Positions 50,480 to 59,782 are shown, numbered from the stretch's first letter. The stretch is 64,000 nucleotides of DNA from an uncultured SAR86 cluster bacterium (GCA_902618945.1 CACNCK010000001.1:174160-238159), one strand, 5' to 3'. The notes: a model not told the origin generated them from the letters alone. Numbers and translations: made by a program.

Positions 50480-51307
50480 TTGTTCACTTTTATTGATTCA
50501 TTAGACGATTTGTCATACTTAAATCAGGAACTTATAAACAAGCCTTATCTGGGCATCGATACTGAATTTAGAAGAACTACTAAAGACAATATGAGACTAG
50601 CCTTATTGCAGGTTAATGACGAAGAAGAGCTGTATTTGATTGATTCTATACTTATAGAAGATCCTGGTGAGCATGTAAGTTTTCTTTTTTCAGATTCTGT
50701 AGTTAAGATCCTTCATTCTTGTAAGGAAGATCTAGAGGCTATCTACTCTTGGACAAGAAAAGAGATGAGAAATATATTTGATACTCAAGTAGCTAACTCT
50801 TTTTTAGATGGAGATTTCACTATTGGTTATCAAGGTCTCGTAGAACAAGAACTAGGTATAACTTTAAATAAGAATGAGACTAGATCAAATTGGATAAGAC
50901 GACCTCTTTCTGATTCCCAACTAAAATATGCAGCCTTAGATGTAGAGTATTTAATCCATCTTTACAAGTTGCAAAAAGAGGAGTTATCCAAAACATCTAA
51001 ACTAGATTGGCTTGATCAGGATATTAAAAGACTGCTAGAACTTACTTTCAAACGGCGTTCTCATTTTGTGGAATTAGAAAGGAATATGAGTAAAGCAAAA
51101 GAGGCAGAAATCCTATATAAGTTTAATAAAGTCATTGATGAGATTTCTGATCGTGAAAAAATAAATAAAACTTTATTTTTTTCAAAAAAAGCTCAAAAAG
51201 ATTTTTTAAGACTAGTACTTTTGAAAGGATTAGATTCAGCTTGTGGTGAAATAACATTATGGAGAAGTCAGTTAATCAAAGATGAAATTTTTAATCTTTT
51301 AAAATAA
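50480..51307 (+). CDS. rnd: Ribonuclease D, C-terminally short
   Basis: A 275-residue DEDDy 3'-5' exoribonuclease acting in tRNA 3' maturation. Exo I GIDTEFRR (Asp27, Glu29), Exo II HSCKEDLEAIY, Exo III YAALDVEYLIHLY (Tyr and Asp). E. coli RNase D (375) has two HRDC domains; here only about 95 residues follow the nuclease, so the second HRDC is absent. The start is the TTG at 50480, which gives a family-like N-terminus; no ribosome site is visible. Confidence 0.88.
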   Translation: MFTFIDSLDDLSYLNQELINKPYLGIDTEFRRTTKDNMRLALLQVNDEEELYLIDSILIEDPGEHVSFLFSDSVVKILHSCKEDLEAIYSWTRKEMRNIFDTQVANSFLDGDFTIGYQGLVEQELGITLNKNETRSNWIRRPLSDSQLKYAALDVEYLIHLYKLQKEELSKTSKLDWLDQDIKRLLELTFKRRSHFVELERNMSKAKEAEILYKFNKVIDEISDREKINKTLFFSKKAQKDFLRLVLLKGLDSACGEITLWRSQLIKDEIFNLLK

Positions 51308-51311
51308 GCAA

Positions 51312-51602
51312 ATGTTTTGGTTCATTTACTCAATAGCTTCAATTTCAATGAGCATAATGCTTGCGAAAATAAGTAAAAAGTATTTCTTTGAATTTTTTAT
51401 TATATTTACTTTATTATTTCTTACTCCTGCTCAAATAGAAACTTCAACATTAGAGTATGCCCCTTCTTTATTTACCTTTATTTTTAATATTCTTTTCGAA
51501 CAGGACTTTTCGACTAGAGTTCTAAGGCCGCTTTTCTTAACCATTCCTTTAGGCATATTTTTTTTATTTCTTTATTTTATTCTTAAAAGAAGATTCTTTT
51601 AG
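51312..51602 (+). CDS. Small hydrophobic membrane protein of unknown function
   Basis: A 96-residue protein not recognised. Three hydrophobic segments (about 3-18, 28-42, 73-91) separated by a short polar stretch (IETSTLEYAPS) and ending in basic KRRFF. It begins 4 bp after rnd, so it is probably co-transcribed. It overlaps the convergent phosphoesterase gene by 20 bp. No Shine-Dalgarno is visible. Codon use looks like its neighbours. It could be spurious, but position and continuous hydrophobic pattern favour a real gene. Confidence 0.6.
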   Translation: MFWFIYSIASISMSIMLAKISKKYFFEFFIIFTLLFLTPAQIETSTLEYAPSLFTFIFNILFEQDFSTRVLRPLFLTIPLGIFFLFLYFILKRRFF

Positions 51603-52074
51603 TTTTTAAGTTCTTTAAATTTAATATACCAATTGCATTTCTACCTTCATTTAATCCTGCACACTCACCTGGATTAAAAAATAAAACCCCATTTATTATT
51701 TCTTTTCGATATCTATGTGTATGCCCATGAATAACAACATCGATATTCTTATTTTGCATCAAGAAATCATCAATTAAATCGGGTTCATGAAATATTGCTA
51801 GATTTTTATTATCAAGAGTTAACACATTGGGAGGTTCTTGGAAAAGAAAATTATTATTCTCTGCTACTTCTTTTATTCCTATTTCACTCCTATCATTATT
51901 TCCATATACGCCAAAAAGTTTGCAATTTAGTTCAGAAAATTTTTCTAATGATCTTGCACTTGCTATGTCACCAGTGTGAATTACGCTAGAAACCTTTTCC
52001 TCATTGAATAAGCTAATTATCTTATCTATATTTCTCAGGTTATTGTGCGTATCGCTAACAATACCAATTTGCAT
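51583..52074 (-). CDS. YfcE/MJ0936-type metallophosphoesterase
   Basis: A 163-residue calcineurin-like phosphodiesterase. Metal motifs: GIVSDTHNN (4-12), HTGDIAS, GNNDR, and IHGHTHRYRKE, with NPGECAG near the end. Members hydrolyse phosphodiesters, but the physiological substrate is generally unknown. The 3' end overlaps the small membrane protein gene. It lies 7 bp after the thiolase-like gene. Confidence 0.9.
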   Translation of the reverse strand: MQIGIVSDTHNNLRNIDKIISLFNEEKVSSVIHTGDIASARSLEKFSELNCKLFGVYGNNDRSEIGIKEVAENNNFLFQEPPNVLTLDNKNLAIFHEPDLIDDFLMQNKNIDVVIHGHTHRYRKEIINGVLFFNPGECAGLNEGRNAIGILNLKNLKTKRIFF

Positions 52075-52081
52075 GAGGAAG

Positions 52082-53221
52082 CTAAACTTTTTCTAATATA
52101 TGTATTCCGCAGGCACTTCCTAATCCTATAACATGAGTCATGCCAATTTTTGCATTTTCAACCTGTCTGTCTCCTGCCTCTCCTCTTAAATGAGTACAAA
52201 CTTCATAAATATTAGCTATGCCTGTTGCCCCCAAAGGATGGCCTTTTGATAGAAGACCCCCAGACACATTAACAGGTATTCTTCCTCCTAGTTCAACCTC
52301 ACCTTCATCAATTAATCGTCCTGCTTCTCCATCATCACATAAACCAAGATTTTCATAGTGCAACATCTCAGCAGTGGCAAAGCAGTCATGTAATTCAACA
52401 AGGTCAACATCGCTTGAATCAAGACCTGCCATTTCGTATGCTTCTTTTGCGGCTTTTCTTGTGCATGAATTAACATCTGGCATAACAAGATCCCTTTCTT
52501 GATAAGGATCACTTGTCATGACCGAAGCTTTTATTCTGACTGCTCTTTGCATGCCTAGCTCTTTAGCTTTCTTTTCTGAAACTAAAACTGCAGCTGCAGC
52601 ACCATCTACATTTACTGAACACATTAATTTTGTATTAGGATAAGAAATCATTTCTGCATTCATAACTTCATCAAGAGGAGTCTCAATTTGATATCTAGCC
52701 TTCGGATTCATTGTTGAATGGTGGTGATTTTTTACAGAAATCTTCGCAAATTGTTCAAAAGTAGTGCCATATTGTCTAGCATGTTCCATACCTGCTTCAG
52801 CAAAAACTGCAGGCATAGTGCCTGAACCTAATAATCCTTCTTTTGGAATTCCGGATCCACCCCCAGAACCCCCAAGAAGACCCGTTCCCATTTGCTCCAC
52901 ACCTACAGCGAGCACCACATCATATAAGCCTGCTTTTATAGAAGTCCAAGCTTCTCTAAAGGCTGTAGCCCCTGTGGCACAAGCGTTAGAGCAATTGACA
53001 ACTGGAATACCTGTTTGACCAATTTCTTGAAGAATCCTTTGTCCCACCATAGCATTGGCTTGTCCAAGATTACCACAATAGAAAGCCTCCATATTTCCAA
53101 TATTTAGACCAGCATCATCAAGTGCTAACAATGCAGCTTCGGCACCAAGATCTGGGACCGTTCTGTCTGGAAACCTTCCAAACTTGATCATATCAACCCC
53201 TAAAACGTATACATCACTCAT
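52082..53221 (-). CDS. Thiolase-fold protein (SCP-x/lipid-transfer type)
   Basis: A 379-residue thiolase-superfamily protein. VVNCSNACATGATAFREAW carries the nucleophile-region Cys (about 78-96); EQMGTGLLGGSGGGSG, VELHDCFATAEMLHYE and VNVSGGLLSKGHPLGATGIANIYE with the catalytic His. It is closer to the SCP2/SCP-x branch than to FadA. Such proteins commonly pair with DUF35 (OB-fold) proteins, as here (11 bp away), and act in side-chain or acyl-CoA breakdown or retro-aldol steps. The exact reaction is unknown. Confidence 0.85.
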   Translation of the reverse strand: MSDVYVLGVDMIKFGRFPDRTVPDLGAEAALLALDDAGLNIGNMEAFYCGNLGQANAMVGQRILQEIGQTGIPVVNCSNACATGATAFREAWTSIKAGLYDVVLAVGVEQMGTGLLGGSGGGSGIPKEGLLGSGTMPAVFAEAGMEHARQYGTTFEQFAKISVKNHHHSTMNPKARYQIETPLDEVMNAEMISYPNTKLMCSVNVDGAAAAVLVSEKKAKELGMQRAVRIKASVMTSDPYQERDLVMPDVNSCTRKAAKEAYEMAGLDSSDVDLVELHDCFATAEMLHYENLGLCDDGEAGRLIDEGEVELGGRIPVNVSGGLLSKGHPLGATGIANIYEVCTHLRGEAGDRQVENAKIGMTHVIGLGSACGIHILEKV

Positions 53222-53232
53222 AATTTTCTCCC

Positions 53233-53640
53233 TTATGTCATTGGTTTAAAGAAATAACTTATATAACTATTTCCATCTTTATCTTTTCTACCTAAAGCAT
53301 CATCAAATATTACTTCAACTGGCATATCAAAATTTATCTTATCTGGATCTGGTTCACAATCTATAAGGTTACCTTTAACTGTTCCTCCGCCGTCAAGGTC
53401 AACTATAGCAGATATATAGGGTACTTCTATTCCAGGAAAAGATCTAAAAACAATAGAGTAAGAATAAAGTTTTCCAGTATTGCTAAGCTTCATAGATTTC
53501 ATAGAATCTCTTGCAAAACAATTCGAGCAAACTTTCCTTTCCCCTAGGAAGATTGAACCGCACTTACTACATTTATGACCTTCAAGATAAGGTTCTCCAC
53601 CTTCCGGCAGCTTTAGATATTCGACAACAGGTAAACTCAT
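53233..53640 (-). CDS. DUF35 zinc-ribbon/OB-fold acyl-CoA-associated protein
   Basis: A 135-residue protein with a four-cysteine rubredoxin-like zinc ribbon (HKCSKCGSIFLGERKVCSNC, about 22-41) followed by an OB-fold (GKLYSYSIVFRSFPGIEVPYISAIVDLDGG). DUF35 proteins act as partner subunits of SCP-x-type thiolases and related enzymes, and the next gene encodes one. First gene of this minus-strand operon. Confidence 0.88.
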   Translation of the reverse strand: MSLPVVEYLKLPEGGEPYLEGHKCSKCGSIFLGERKVCSNCFARDSMKSMKLSNTGKLYSYSIVFRSFPGIEVPYISAIVDLDGGGTVKGNLIDCEPDPDKINFDMPVEVIFDDALGRKDKDGNSYISYFFKPMT

Positions 53641-53686
53641 TATTCCCCCTATAATTAATTCTAGTTTTATATATATTTATCTGAAT

Positions 53687-53692
53687 TACAAT
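53687..53692 (+). promoter_or_regulatory. -10-like box directly before djlA
   Basis: TACAAT ends 8 bp before the djlA ATG, and no Shine-Dalgarno lies between. It is in the 60 bp divergent gap. The -35 match is poor. Confidence 0.3.
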
Positions 53693-53700
53693 AGCCGAAT

Positions 53701-54432
53701 ATGAGTTTTTGGAAAGCAGGAATAGGTGGGATGATTGGTTTCTCAATCGGCGGACCTATTGGAGGAATACTTGGCGCAATAATTGGATCAAAACTTTCAA
53801 GTAGAGATCAAGCCAAACCATCAATGAAGCAGAGAAATCAAGCTGCTTTTTTTACTGCTCTTTTCGCATGTTTCGCCAAAATTGCAAAAGCTGACGGTAA
53901 AGTGACTCGAGAAGAAGTAGATAAAGTTGATCACTTTATAAAGGAGAGGTTCAGATTTCCATCAGATCAGAGACTATTTGCTATCGAAATATTTAATCAT
54001 GCTAAAGACGACAGCAATACTTTCCATGACTATGCAAATCAACTTACTTCACTTTTATCATCAGATAAATCTGCCTTGATAATGTTTTATGAACTTCTAT
54101 TTGAACTTTCCATGGCAGATGGTCATTTAGATTCTTCAGAAGAAAAACTTTTACTTGAAGCGATTGATATTTTTCAAATTGATTCAGAATTCTTTCAAAT
54201 TAATAAAAAGAAATATGGTGGTACTACATCTGATGCGTATATCATCCTTGGAGTAACTGAAGATATGTCGTTTAAAGATATAAAAGTTGCTTATCAAAGA
54301 AAAAGGAAAGAATTCCATCCTGATACATTGTTATCAAAGGGTTTACCTGAAGAGCTCCTGGAAAAAGCAAAAGAAAAATTTATTGAAATCCAGTCAGCTT
54401 TTGAGGAAATAGAAAAGCACAAAAATAAATAA
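53701..54432 (+). CDS. djlA: DjlA-type membrane-anchored DnaJ co-chaperone
   Basis: A 243-residue protein in three parts. A glycine-rich N-terminal transmembrane segment (GIGGMIGFSIGGPIGGILGAIIG, given here as its range, about 7-29). A TerB-like helical domain (about 48-165, with AKADGKVTREEVDKV and SMADGHLDSSEEKLLLEA). A C-terminal J domain with HPD at 206-208 (KEFHPDTL) and YIILGVTEDMSFKDIKVAYQ. It stimulates DnaK at the inner membrane. Length is near E. coli DjlA (271). Confidence 0.9.
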   Translation: MSFWKAGIGGMIGFSIGGPIGGILGAIIGSKLSSRDQAKPSMKQRNQAAFFTALFACFAKIAKADGKVTREEVDKVDHFIKERFRFPSDQRLFAIEIFNHAKDDSNTFHDYANQLTSLLSSDKSALIMFYELLFELSMADGHLDSSEEKLLLEAIDIFQIDSEFFQINKKKYGGTTSDAYIILGVTEDMSFKDIKVAYQRKRKEFHPDTLLSKGLPEELLEKAKEKFIEIQSAFEEIEKHKNK

Positions 54433-54468
54433 AGATTTCCAATTTTATTTCCCTTATGATCTGTCTAC

Positions 54469-55581
54469 ATGTCAGTAGTAATTTCAGGTACAGGTCTATT
54501 TACTCCTAAAGAGTTTATAACCAATGAAGAACTAGTCAAAAGTTTTAATCAGTTCGTTATAAATTTTAATGAAGAAAATAAGAATCAAATAGATTCTGGT
54601 GCTATTGATGCTTTGGTTCCATCAAGCACCGAGTTTATAAAAAAAGCTTCCGGCATTGAGCGAAGATATGTTCAAGATAAAGAAGGAATACTTGATATAA
54701 CGAGAATGAGACCGAGATTAAAAGAGAGATCAAATTCCGAGGTTTCTATTCTTGCTGAGATGGCAATTAAAGCTGCTGGAGGAGCCATAGAACAATCAGG
54801 AATAGACTCTTCTGATATTGATGCAGTTATCTGCGGTTGTTCAAATCTACAAAGAGCATATCCAGCTGTTGCCATAGAAGTTCAACAAGAACTTGGAATT
54901 TCGGGATATGCATATGATATGAACGTTGCATGTTCATCGGCAACATTTTCTATCCAAAACGCCTATAATGATATTCAATCAGGAATAGCAAATAGGGTTC
55001 TAGTAGTGAATCCAGAGATTTGTTCAGGCCATTTAAATTTCAAAGATAGAGATGCACATTTTATATTTGGAGATGCAGCTACTGCCATTATCCTCGAAAA
55101 AGATGGTAACTCCCGATCTGCTTTTGCAATTCTTGGGACAAGCCTAAAGACACAATTTTCTAATAATATACGAAATAATTTTGGATTTTTGAATTTACCT
55201 GAAAATTCAGATCCCAACTCTCCTGATAAATTATTCATCCAGAAGGGTAGGAGAGTTTTCAAAGAGGTCGTTCCTATGGTCCAGACTCATATTGCCAGTC
55301 ATTTAGATAATCTAGATATTGATATTCAAGACGTAAAAAGATTATGGCTACATCAGGCAAATTTAAGTATGAACCAGCTAATTGCTAAGAAACTCTTAGG
55401 GAGAGATCCTGATGGTCAAGAAATGCCAATTATTTTGAATGATTATGCTAATACAAGTTCAGCTGGCTCTATAATAGCTTTTCATCAAACAAAAGATGAC
55501 TTTGAATCTGATGAAATTGGGGTTATAAGTTCTTTTGGAGCTGGATATTCAGTTGGAAGTGTAGTTTTACAAAAGGTTTGA
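54469..55581 (+). CDS. Beta-ketoacyl-ACP synthase III-like enzyme
   Basis: A 370-residue FabH-family thiolase-fold enzyme. The catalytic triad is complete: Cys155 (MNVACSSATF), His295 (LHQANLSMN) and Asn328 (DYANTSSAG). The protein is longer than E. coli FabH (317), with an insert at about 25-90, like the second KAS III-type enzymes of Pseudomonas that accept longer acyl groups. No other fab gene is adjacent, so a specialised acyl condensation is possible. It has a TATGAT box 8 bp before the ATG and no Shine-Dalgarno. Confidence 0.85.
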   Translation: MSVVISGTGLFTPKEFITNEELVKSFNQFVINFNEENKNQIDSGAIDALVPSSTEFIKKASGIERRYVQDKEGILDITRMRPRLKERSNSEVSILAEMAIKAAGGAIEQSGIDSSDIDAVICGCSNLQRAYPAVAIEVQQELGISGYAYDMNVACSSATFSIQNAYNDIQSGIANRVLVVNPEICSGHLNFKDRDAHFIFGDAATAIILEKDGNSRSAFAILGTSLKTQFSNNIRNNFGFLNLPENSDPNSPDKLFIQKGRRVFKEVVPMVQTHIASHLDNLDIDIQDVKRLWLHQANLSMNQLIAKKLLGRDPDGQEMPIILNDYANTSSAGSIIAFHQTKDDFESDEIGVISSFGAGYSVGSVVLQKV

Positions 55582-55582
55582 T

Positions 55583-56023
55583 ATGAAATTTTTAATTAGA
55601 ATTCATAATACTTTAAAGGGATTTGAAGCTTTTGAGTTTTTACCTTTATTCCTGATAAGGCTCTATCTTTTTTATGTGCTTTGGTTTGCTGGAATAAATA
55701 AAATAGAATCTTTTAATAAGTTTTCAGGTTATTTGGGCACTCTTGGAGTACCCTTTCCGGATATATTCACTTGGTTAGTTATAATCACAGAATCTGGAGG
55801 CGCAGCATTAATTCTAATAGGTCTATTTGTTAGGTGGTCTTCAATTCCACTTCTGGTTGTTATGTTTTTTGCTGGATATCTTGTACATTGGCAAAATGGA
55901 TGGCCTCATGAAGCAAATGGTATTGAATTTGCTGCTATTTATTCATTGATGCTTCTCACTTTATTGTGTTTTGGTGGAGGAAAATATTTGAGCCTTGATT
56001 ATTGGGTATCAAGTAATAAATAA
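55583..56023 (+). CDS. DoxX-family membrane protein
   Basis: A 146-residue inner-membrane protein with four hydrophobic segments. RLYLFYVLWFAGINKIESF, LGTLGVPFPDIFTWLVIITESGGAALILIGLF and MFFAGYLVHWQNGW are typical of DoxX/SURF4-like proteins. The function of the family is poorly defined. It starts 1 bp after the KAS III-like gene and ends exactly at the pdxH ATG. Confidence 0.85.
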   Translation: MKFLIRIHNTLKGFEAFEFLPLFLIRLYLFYVLWFAGINKIESFNKFSGYLGTLGVPFPDIFTWLVIITESGGAALILIGLFVRWSSIPLLVVMFFAGYLVHWQNGWPHEANGIEFAAIYSLMLLTLLCFGGGKYLSLDYWVSSNK

Positions 56024-56626
56024 ATGGAACTATATAAGGCCTCAGATAATCTTCTTGAACCCTTAAGTAAGGCACATGGTTGGATTCAAGAAGCTCAGCA
56101 AAGTGGGGTTGCTCTGCCACACGCCATGAATGTCTCCTCAATAAATTTTGAGGGCAAACCGTCTTCAAGAATGGTCTTGCTGAAGAGGATAGGCCCAGAT
56201 GGATTTGTCTTCTTTACCGATTATGATGGAAATAAGGGAAAGCAGATAATTGAATCACCTTACGTTGCTTTAAACTTTTGGTGGGCAAAAACAAACAAGC
56301 AAATCAGAATAGAAGGTAAATGTTCTAAGGCAACTGAAGAAGAAAATGATGAATATTTTTCTTCTAGACCCAGAGGTTCACAGATTTCAGCCTCTGTTTC
56401 CATGCAAAGTGAAGAAATAGATACATATGATTCCCTAGTTCAACGGTCTCAAGAATTTGAATCGAGTCATACTGGAAAAGACATCATGAGACCCCAGAGA
56501 TGGGGGGGATTCATTGTGGAGCCAGAATCCATAGAATTCTGGGTAGATCAAAAAAATAGGTTACATACAAGAGAACTGTATTCAAAAAAAGGCACTGAAT
56601 GGGAAAAGGCTCTTTTATCGCCTTAA
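56024..56626 (+). CDS. pdxH: Pyridoxamine 5'-phosphate oxidase
   Basis: A 200-residue FMN enzyme that oxidises PNP/PMP to PLP. ALPHAMNVSSIN, PSSRMVLLKRIGPDGFVFFTDYDGNKGKQI, VALNFWWAKTNKQIRIEG, SRPRGSQISASVSMQS, and the C-terminal RPQRWGGFIVEPESIEFW with RLHTRELY. All are characteristic. The ATG follows the DoxX stop with no intervening base, indicating coupling. Confidence 0.96.
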   Translation: MELYKASDNLLEPLSKAHGWIQEAQQSGVALPHAMNVSSINFEGKPSSRMVLLKRIGPDGFVFFTDYDGNKGKQIIESPYVALNFWWAKTNKQIRIEGKCSKATEEENDEYFSSRPRGSQISASVSMQSEEIDTYDSLVQRSQEFESSHTGKDIMRPQRWGGFIVEPESIEFWVDQKNRLHTRELYSKKGTEWEKALLSP

Positions 56627-56693
56627 ATCAGAATATCTATTACAATGTGTTTTTTTAATTACAAGTGTCCCTTAGTATAGGCCACCACTGAAT

Positions 56694-58619
56694 ATGCCTC
56701 TTATAAGTCTTCCTGATAATTCCACAAGAAATTTCAAGAATCCTGTCACTATAGATGATATAGCGAAAGACATTGGTGCAGGCCTTGCAAAGGCTGCGGT
56801 AGCAGGAAAAATCGATGGCCAATTAGTTGATGCGTCAGAAATTATTTCTGATGATTGCAATGTAGAAATCATAACAGTAAAAGATGATGAAGGGCTTGAA
56901 ATAGTCAGACACTCATGCGCTCATCTTTTGGCTCATGCCTTGAAGCAATTATATCCAGATGCCCAAATGGCAATAGGCCCAGTAATTAAAGATGGGTTTT
57001 ATTACGACATCAAACTTGATAAAAACCTATCAGATGAAGACTTAGAGGCTATAGAGAAGAGAATGAAAAAGCTTGCTAAGACAAAATACGATGTTAAGAG
57101 AGAAGTCGTATCGCAAAAAAAAGCTATCAAGACTTTCAAAGAGAGAAATGAACCTTATAAAGTAAACATTGCAGAAGAAATACCTGATGATGAAGTAATA
57201 GCGTTATATCATCATGAAGAATATATAGATATGTGCAGAGGACCACATGTTACCAATATGAGACATCTTCAAGCTTTTAAGCTCATGAAAGTATCAGGTG
57301 CTTATTGGAGAGGAGATTCAAAAAATGAAATGCTTCAAAGAATATACGGAACAGCTTGGCCTAATTCAAAAGATTTGGAGAATTATATTCTCCAACAGGA
57401 AGAAGCGGAAAAGAGAGACCATAGGAAATTAGGAAGACAACTAGATTTATTTCATTTTCAAGAAGAAGCACCCGGTATGGTTTTTTGGCATCCAAAGGGG
57501 TGGGCTATTTATTCAGCTCTAAAAACCTTCATACAATCCAAACAAGCCGAATACGATTATCAAGAAATTAATACTCCTCAGATAGTTGATAGAAAGTTGT
57601 GGGAAGCTTCCGGACACTGGGATAAATATCGAGAAAATATGTTTATTACGGAAATCGATGAAGAACACGCTAATGAGAAGAGGACAAATGCCCTTAAACC
57701 AATGAATTGTCCTTGCCATGTTCAGGTATTTAATCAGGGACTGAGGTCCTATAAAGATCTACCAATAAGATATGCCGAGTTTGGCTCATGTCATAGATAT
57801 GAAGCTTCAGGAACACTTCATGGTCTCATGAGAGTCAGAGGGTTTACACAAGATGATGGGCATATATTTTGTACTGAAGATCAGATTCAAGATGAGACTA
57901 AGAAATTTATAGAATTACTAACGGACATATATGCTCAACTAGGATTTGATGAGTTTGATATAAAACTTTCAACTAGGCCTGAGGTTAGGGCTGGTTCAGA
58001 GCAAGTTTGGGATAAAGCGGAACAAGCGTTGGAGAATGCTATAAAAAATCTGAATTTACCTTACGAAGTAGTTGATGGTGACGGTGCTTTCTATGGTCCA
58101 AAGTTAGACTTTGTTCTTATCGACGCTTTAGGCAGGGAATGGCAATGTGGAACTTTTCAACTAGATTTTATCTTGCCAGAGAGACTAGATGCAAAATTTG
58201 TTGACTCTGATAGTGAAAAATATAATCCAGTGTTAATTCACAGAGCCGTTCTAGGTTCTTTCGAGAGATTCTTAGGTGTTTTGATTGAACATTATGGCGG
58301 AGCTTTACCTACTTGGTTGTCACCAATTCAGGTAGAAATTCTCAATATTACTGACAAACAAGCCGAATATTGCTCAAAAATAGGCGATTTATTGAAAAAA
58401 AGTGGATTTAGGGCTCATTCGGACTTGAGGAATGAGAAGATCACTTATAAAATTCGCGACCACTCTATGCAGAAGACACCTTTTCTTTTAATAGCGGGAA
58501 ACAGGGAGATGGATAATAATACGATTTCTGTTCGAGCTAGAGGAGGGGAAGATCTTGGAGAAATGTCGATTGATGACTTCATCCAAAAACTTCAGAAAGT
58601 AGTGGATGAGAAAATATAG
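56694..58619 (+). CDS. thrS: Threonyl-tRNA synthetase
   Basis: A 641-residue class II synthetase. TGS domain (1-62), editing domain with [14 protein letters not shown] (HxxxH), catalytic core with motif 2 [25 protein letters not shown], zinc ligands including PMNCPCHVQ, and C-terminal anticodon-binding domain ([15 protein letters not shown]). Length equals E. coli ThrS (642). No Shine-Dalgarno precedes the ATG. The 67 bp leader has a duplicated ATTACAA but no obvious tRNA-like operator. Confidence 0.97.
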   Translation: MPLISLPDNSTRNFKNPVTIDDIAKDIGAGLAKAAVAGKIDGQLVDASEIISDDCNVEIITVKDDEGLEIVRHSCAHLLAHALKQLYPDAQMAIGPVIKDGFYYDIKLDKNLSDEDLEAIEKRMKKLAKTKYDVKREVVSQKKAIKTFKERNEPYKVNIAEEIPDDEVIALYHHEEYIDMCRGPHVTNMRHLQAFKLMKVSGAYWRGDSKNEMLQRIYGTAWPNSKDLENYILQQEEAEKRDHRKLGRQLDLFHFQEEAPGMVFWHPKGWAIYSALKTFIQSKQAEYDYQEINTPQIVDRKLWEASGHWDKYRENMFITEIDEEHANEKRTNALKPMNCPCHVQVFNQGLRSYKDLPIRYAEFGSCHRYEASGTLHGLMRVRGFTQDDGHIFCTEDQIQDETKKFIELLTDIYAQLGFDEFDIKLSTRPEVRAGSEQVWDKAEQALENAIKNLNLPYEVVDGDGAFYGPKLDFVLIDALGREWQCGTFQLDFILPERLDAKFVDSDSEKYNPVLIHRAVLGSFERFLGVLIEHYGGALPTWLSPIQVEILNITDKQAEYCSKIGDLLKKSGFRAHSDLRNEKITYKIRDHSMQKTPFLLIAGNREMDNNTISVRARGGEDLGEMSIDDFIQKLQKVVDEKI

Positions 58620-58635
58620 TTAATAGGAGAATCAC

Positions 58636-59178
58636 ATAGCTCAAAGAAAATCTTTCAAAAAGTCTGAAAAACGCTTACCCATTAATGGTGAAATTAAGGC
58701 AGATAAAGTCAGACTAATTAGTGAATCGGGAGAACAATTAGGAATATTAAGTCTTTCCGAGGCCCTAAAGAAAGCTGAAGAAGCAGATCTAGATTTAGTT
58801 CAAATGGCCAAGGAGGGGGACCCTTTAGTTTGCAGGCTTCTAAATCATGGCAAACACATTTTTGATGCAAAAAAACAAAAGGCTGCTTCAAAAAAGAAAC
58901 AAAAAAGACAACAAATAAAAGAAATAAAATTTAGACCTGTAACTGAAAAAAATGACTACGAGATAAAAGTAAATAAAATTAAAAGTTTTATAGAAAATGG
59001 TGACAAAGCAAAGATTACATTAAGATTTAGAGGCAGAGAAATGGCCCATCAGCAGATAGGCATGGAGCTTTTAAAACGAGTTGAATCTGATTTAGAGAGT
59101 ATGGCAAGTGTTGAACAATTTCCAACTTTAGAGGGAAGACAACTAGTAATGATGATGACCCCTAACAAAAAAAATTAA
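58636..59178 (+). CDS. infC: Translation initiation factor IF-3 (AUA start)
   Basis: Read from an ATA codon at 58636, the frame gives 180 residues, the exact size of E. coli IF-3. It starts AQRKSFKKSEKRLPINGEI and continues VRLISESGEQLGILSLSEALKKAEE, DLDLVQMAKEGDPLVCRL, KEIKFRPVTEKNDYEIKV and ITLRFRGREMAH. An AGGAGA ribosome site (58625-58630) lies 5 nt before the ATA, and an in-frame TAG further upstream limits the start. The first ATG (58804) would remove most of the N-terminal domain. A near-cognate start (AUU in E. coli) underlies IF-3 autoregulation. Confidence 0.93.
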   Translation: MAQRKSFKKSEKRLPINGEIKADKVRLISESGEQLGILSLSEALKKAEEADLDLVQMAKEGDPLVCRLLNHGKHIFDAKKQKAASKKKQKRQQIKEIKFRPVTEKNDYEIKVNKIKSFIENGDKAKITLRFRGREMAHQQIGMELLKRVESDLESMASVEQFPTLEGRQLVMMMTPNKKN

Positions 59179-59180
59179 TT

Positions 59181-59378
59181 ATGAGTAAATTAAAAGTACA
59201 TAGCGGAGCGAGTAAGAGGTTTAAGAGCACAGGTTCAGGTCTGAAAAGAAAAAAAGCCAACAAGAGTCACATTCTCACCAAAATGAAAACCAAAAGAAAG
59301 AGACAACTTAGAGGCACAACAGAGATAGCTAAAGGCGATCAACAGCTCGTCGATAAGATGTTAAAAATTAAAACTTAA
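59181..59378 (+). CDS. rpmI: 50S ribosomal protein L35
   Basis: A 65-residue very basic protein: KLKVHSGASKRFKSTGSGLKRKKANKSHILTKMKTKRKRQLRG-type sequence, here cited only by its start (KLKVHSGASKRFK) and end (VDKMLKIKT). It lies 2 bp after infC in the universal infC-rpmI-rplT order. The ribosome site is weak. Confidence 0.97.
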   Translation: MSKLKVHSGASKRFKSTGSGLKRKKANKSHILTKMKTKRKRQLRGTTEIAKGDQQLVDKMLKIKT

Positions 59379-59387
59379 GAGAAGATA

Positions 59388-59747
59388 ATGGCAAGAGTAA
59401 AAAGAGGGGTACAAGCAAAGGCTAGGCATAAAAAAGTACTTAAGCAAGCTAAGGGCTTCAGAGGTGCTAGGAGCAGAACATATAAGGTTGCTAAACAAGC
59501 TGTTATGCGCGCCGGACAATATGCCTATAGAGACAGAAGGGTCAAGAAGAGAGTATTTCGTTCTTTATGGATAGTAAGAATCAATGCTGCTGCTAGAGAT
59601 AATGGACTTACCTATAGCCAGCTCATAGCTGGATTAAAAAAGGCTAACATAGATTTGGATCGAAAGGTTCTGGCTAGCATTGCTGTCAATGATAAGGAAG
59701 CATTTTCCTTAATAGCTGAACAAGCTAAATCAAATTTAGCTGCTTAA
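59388..59747 (+). CDS. rplT: 50S ribosomal protein L20
   Basis: A 119-residue rRNA-binding assembly protein. N-terminus [19 protein letters not shown], then [20 protein letters not shown] and [21 protein letters not shown]20 represses its own operon in E. coli; the corresponding mRNA structure was not examined in detail. GAGAAG precedes the ATG. Confidence 0.97.
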   Translation: MARVKRGVQAKARHKKVLKQAKGFRGARSRTYKVAKQAVMRAGQYAYRDRRVKKRVFRSLWIVRINAAARDNGLTYSQLIAGLKKANIDLDRKVLASIAVNDKEAFSLIAEQAKSNLAA

Positions 59748-59782
59748 TTAAATTCTCTTTATAAGCTCTAACCTAATGTCAG

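Noticed and set aside
58804-59178. A 124-residue IF-3 starting at the first ATG
   Set aside because: It would lack much of the conserved N-terminal domain, which is readable upstream from the ATA at 58636.
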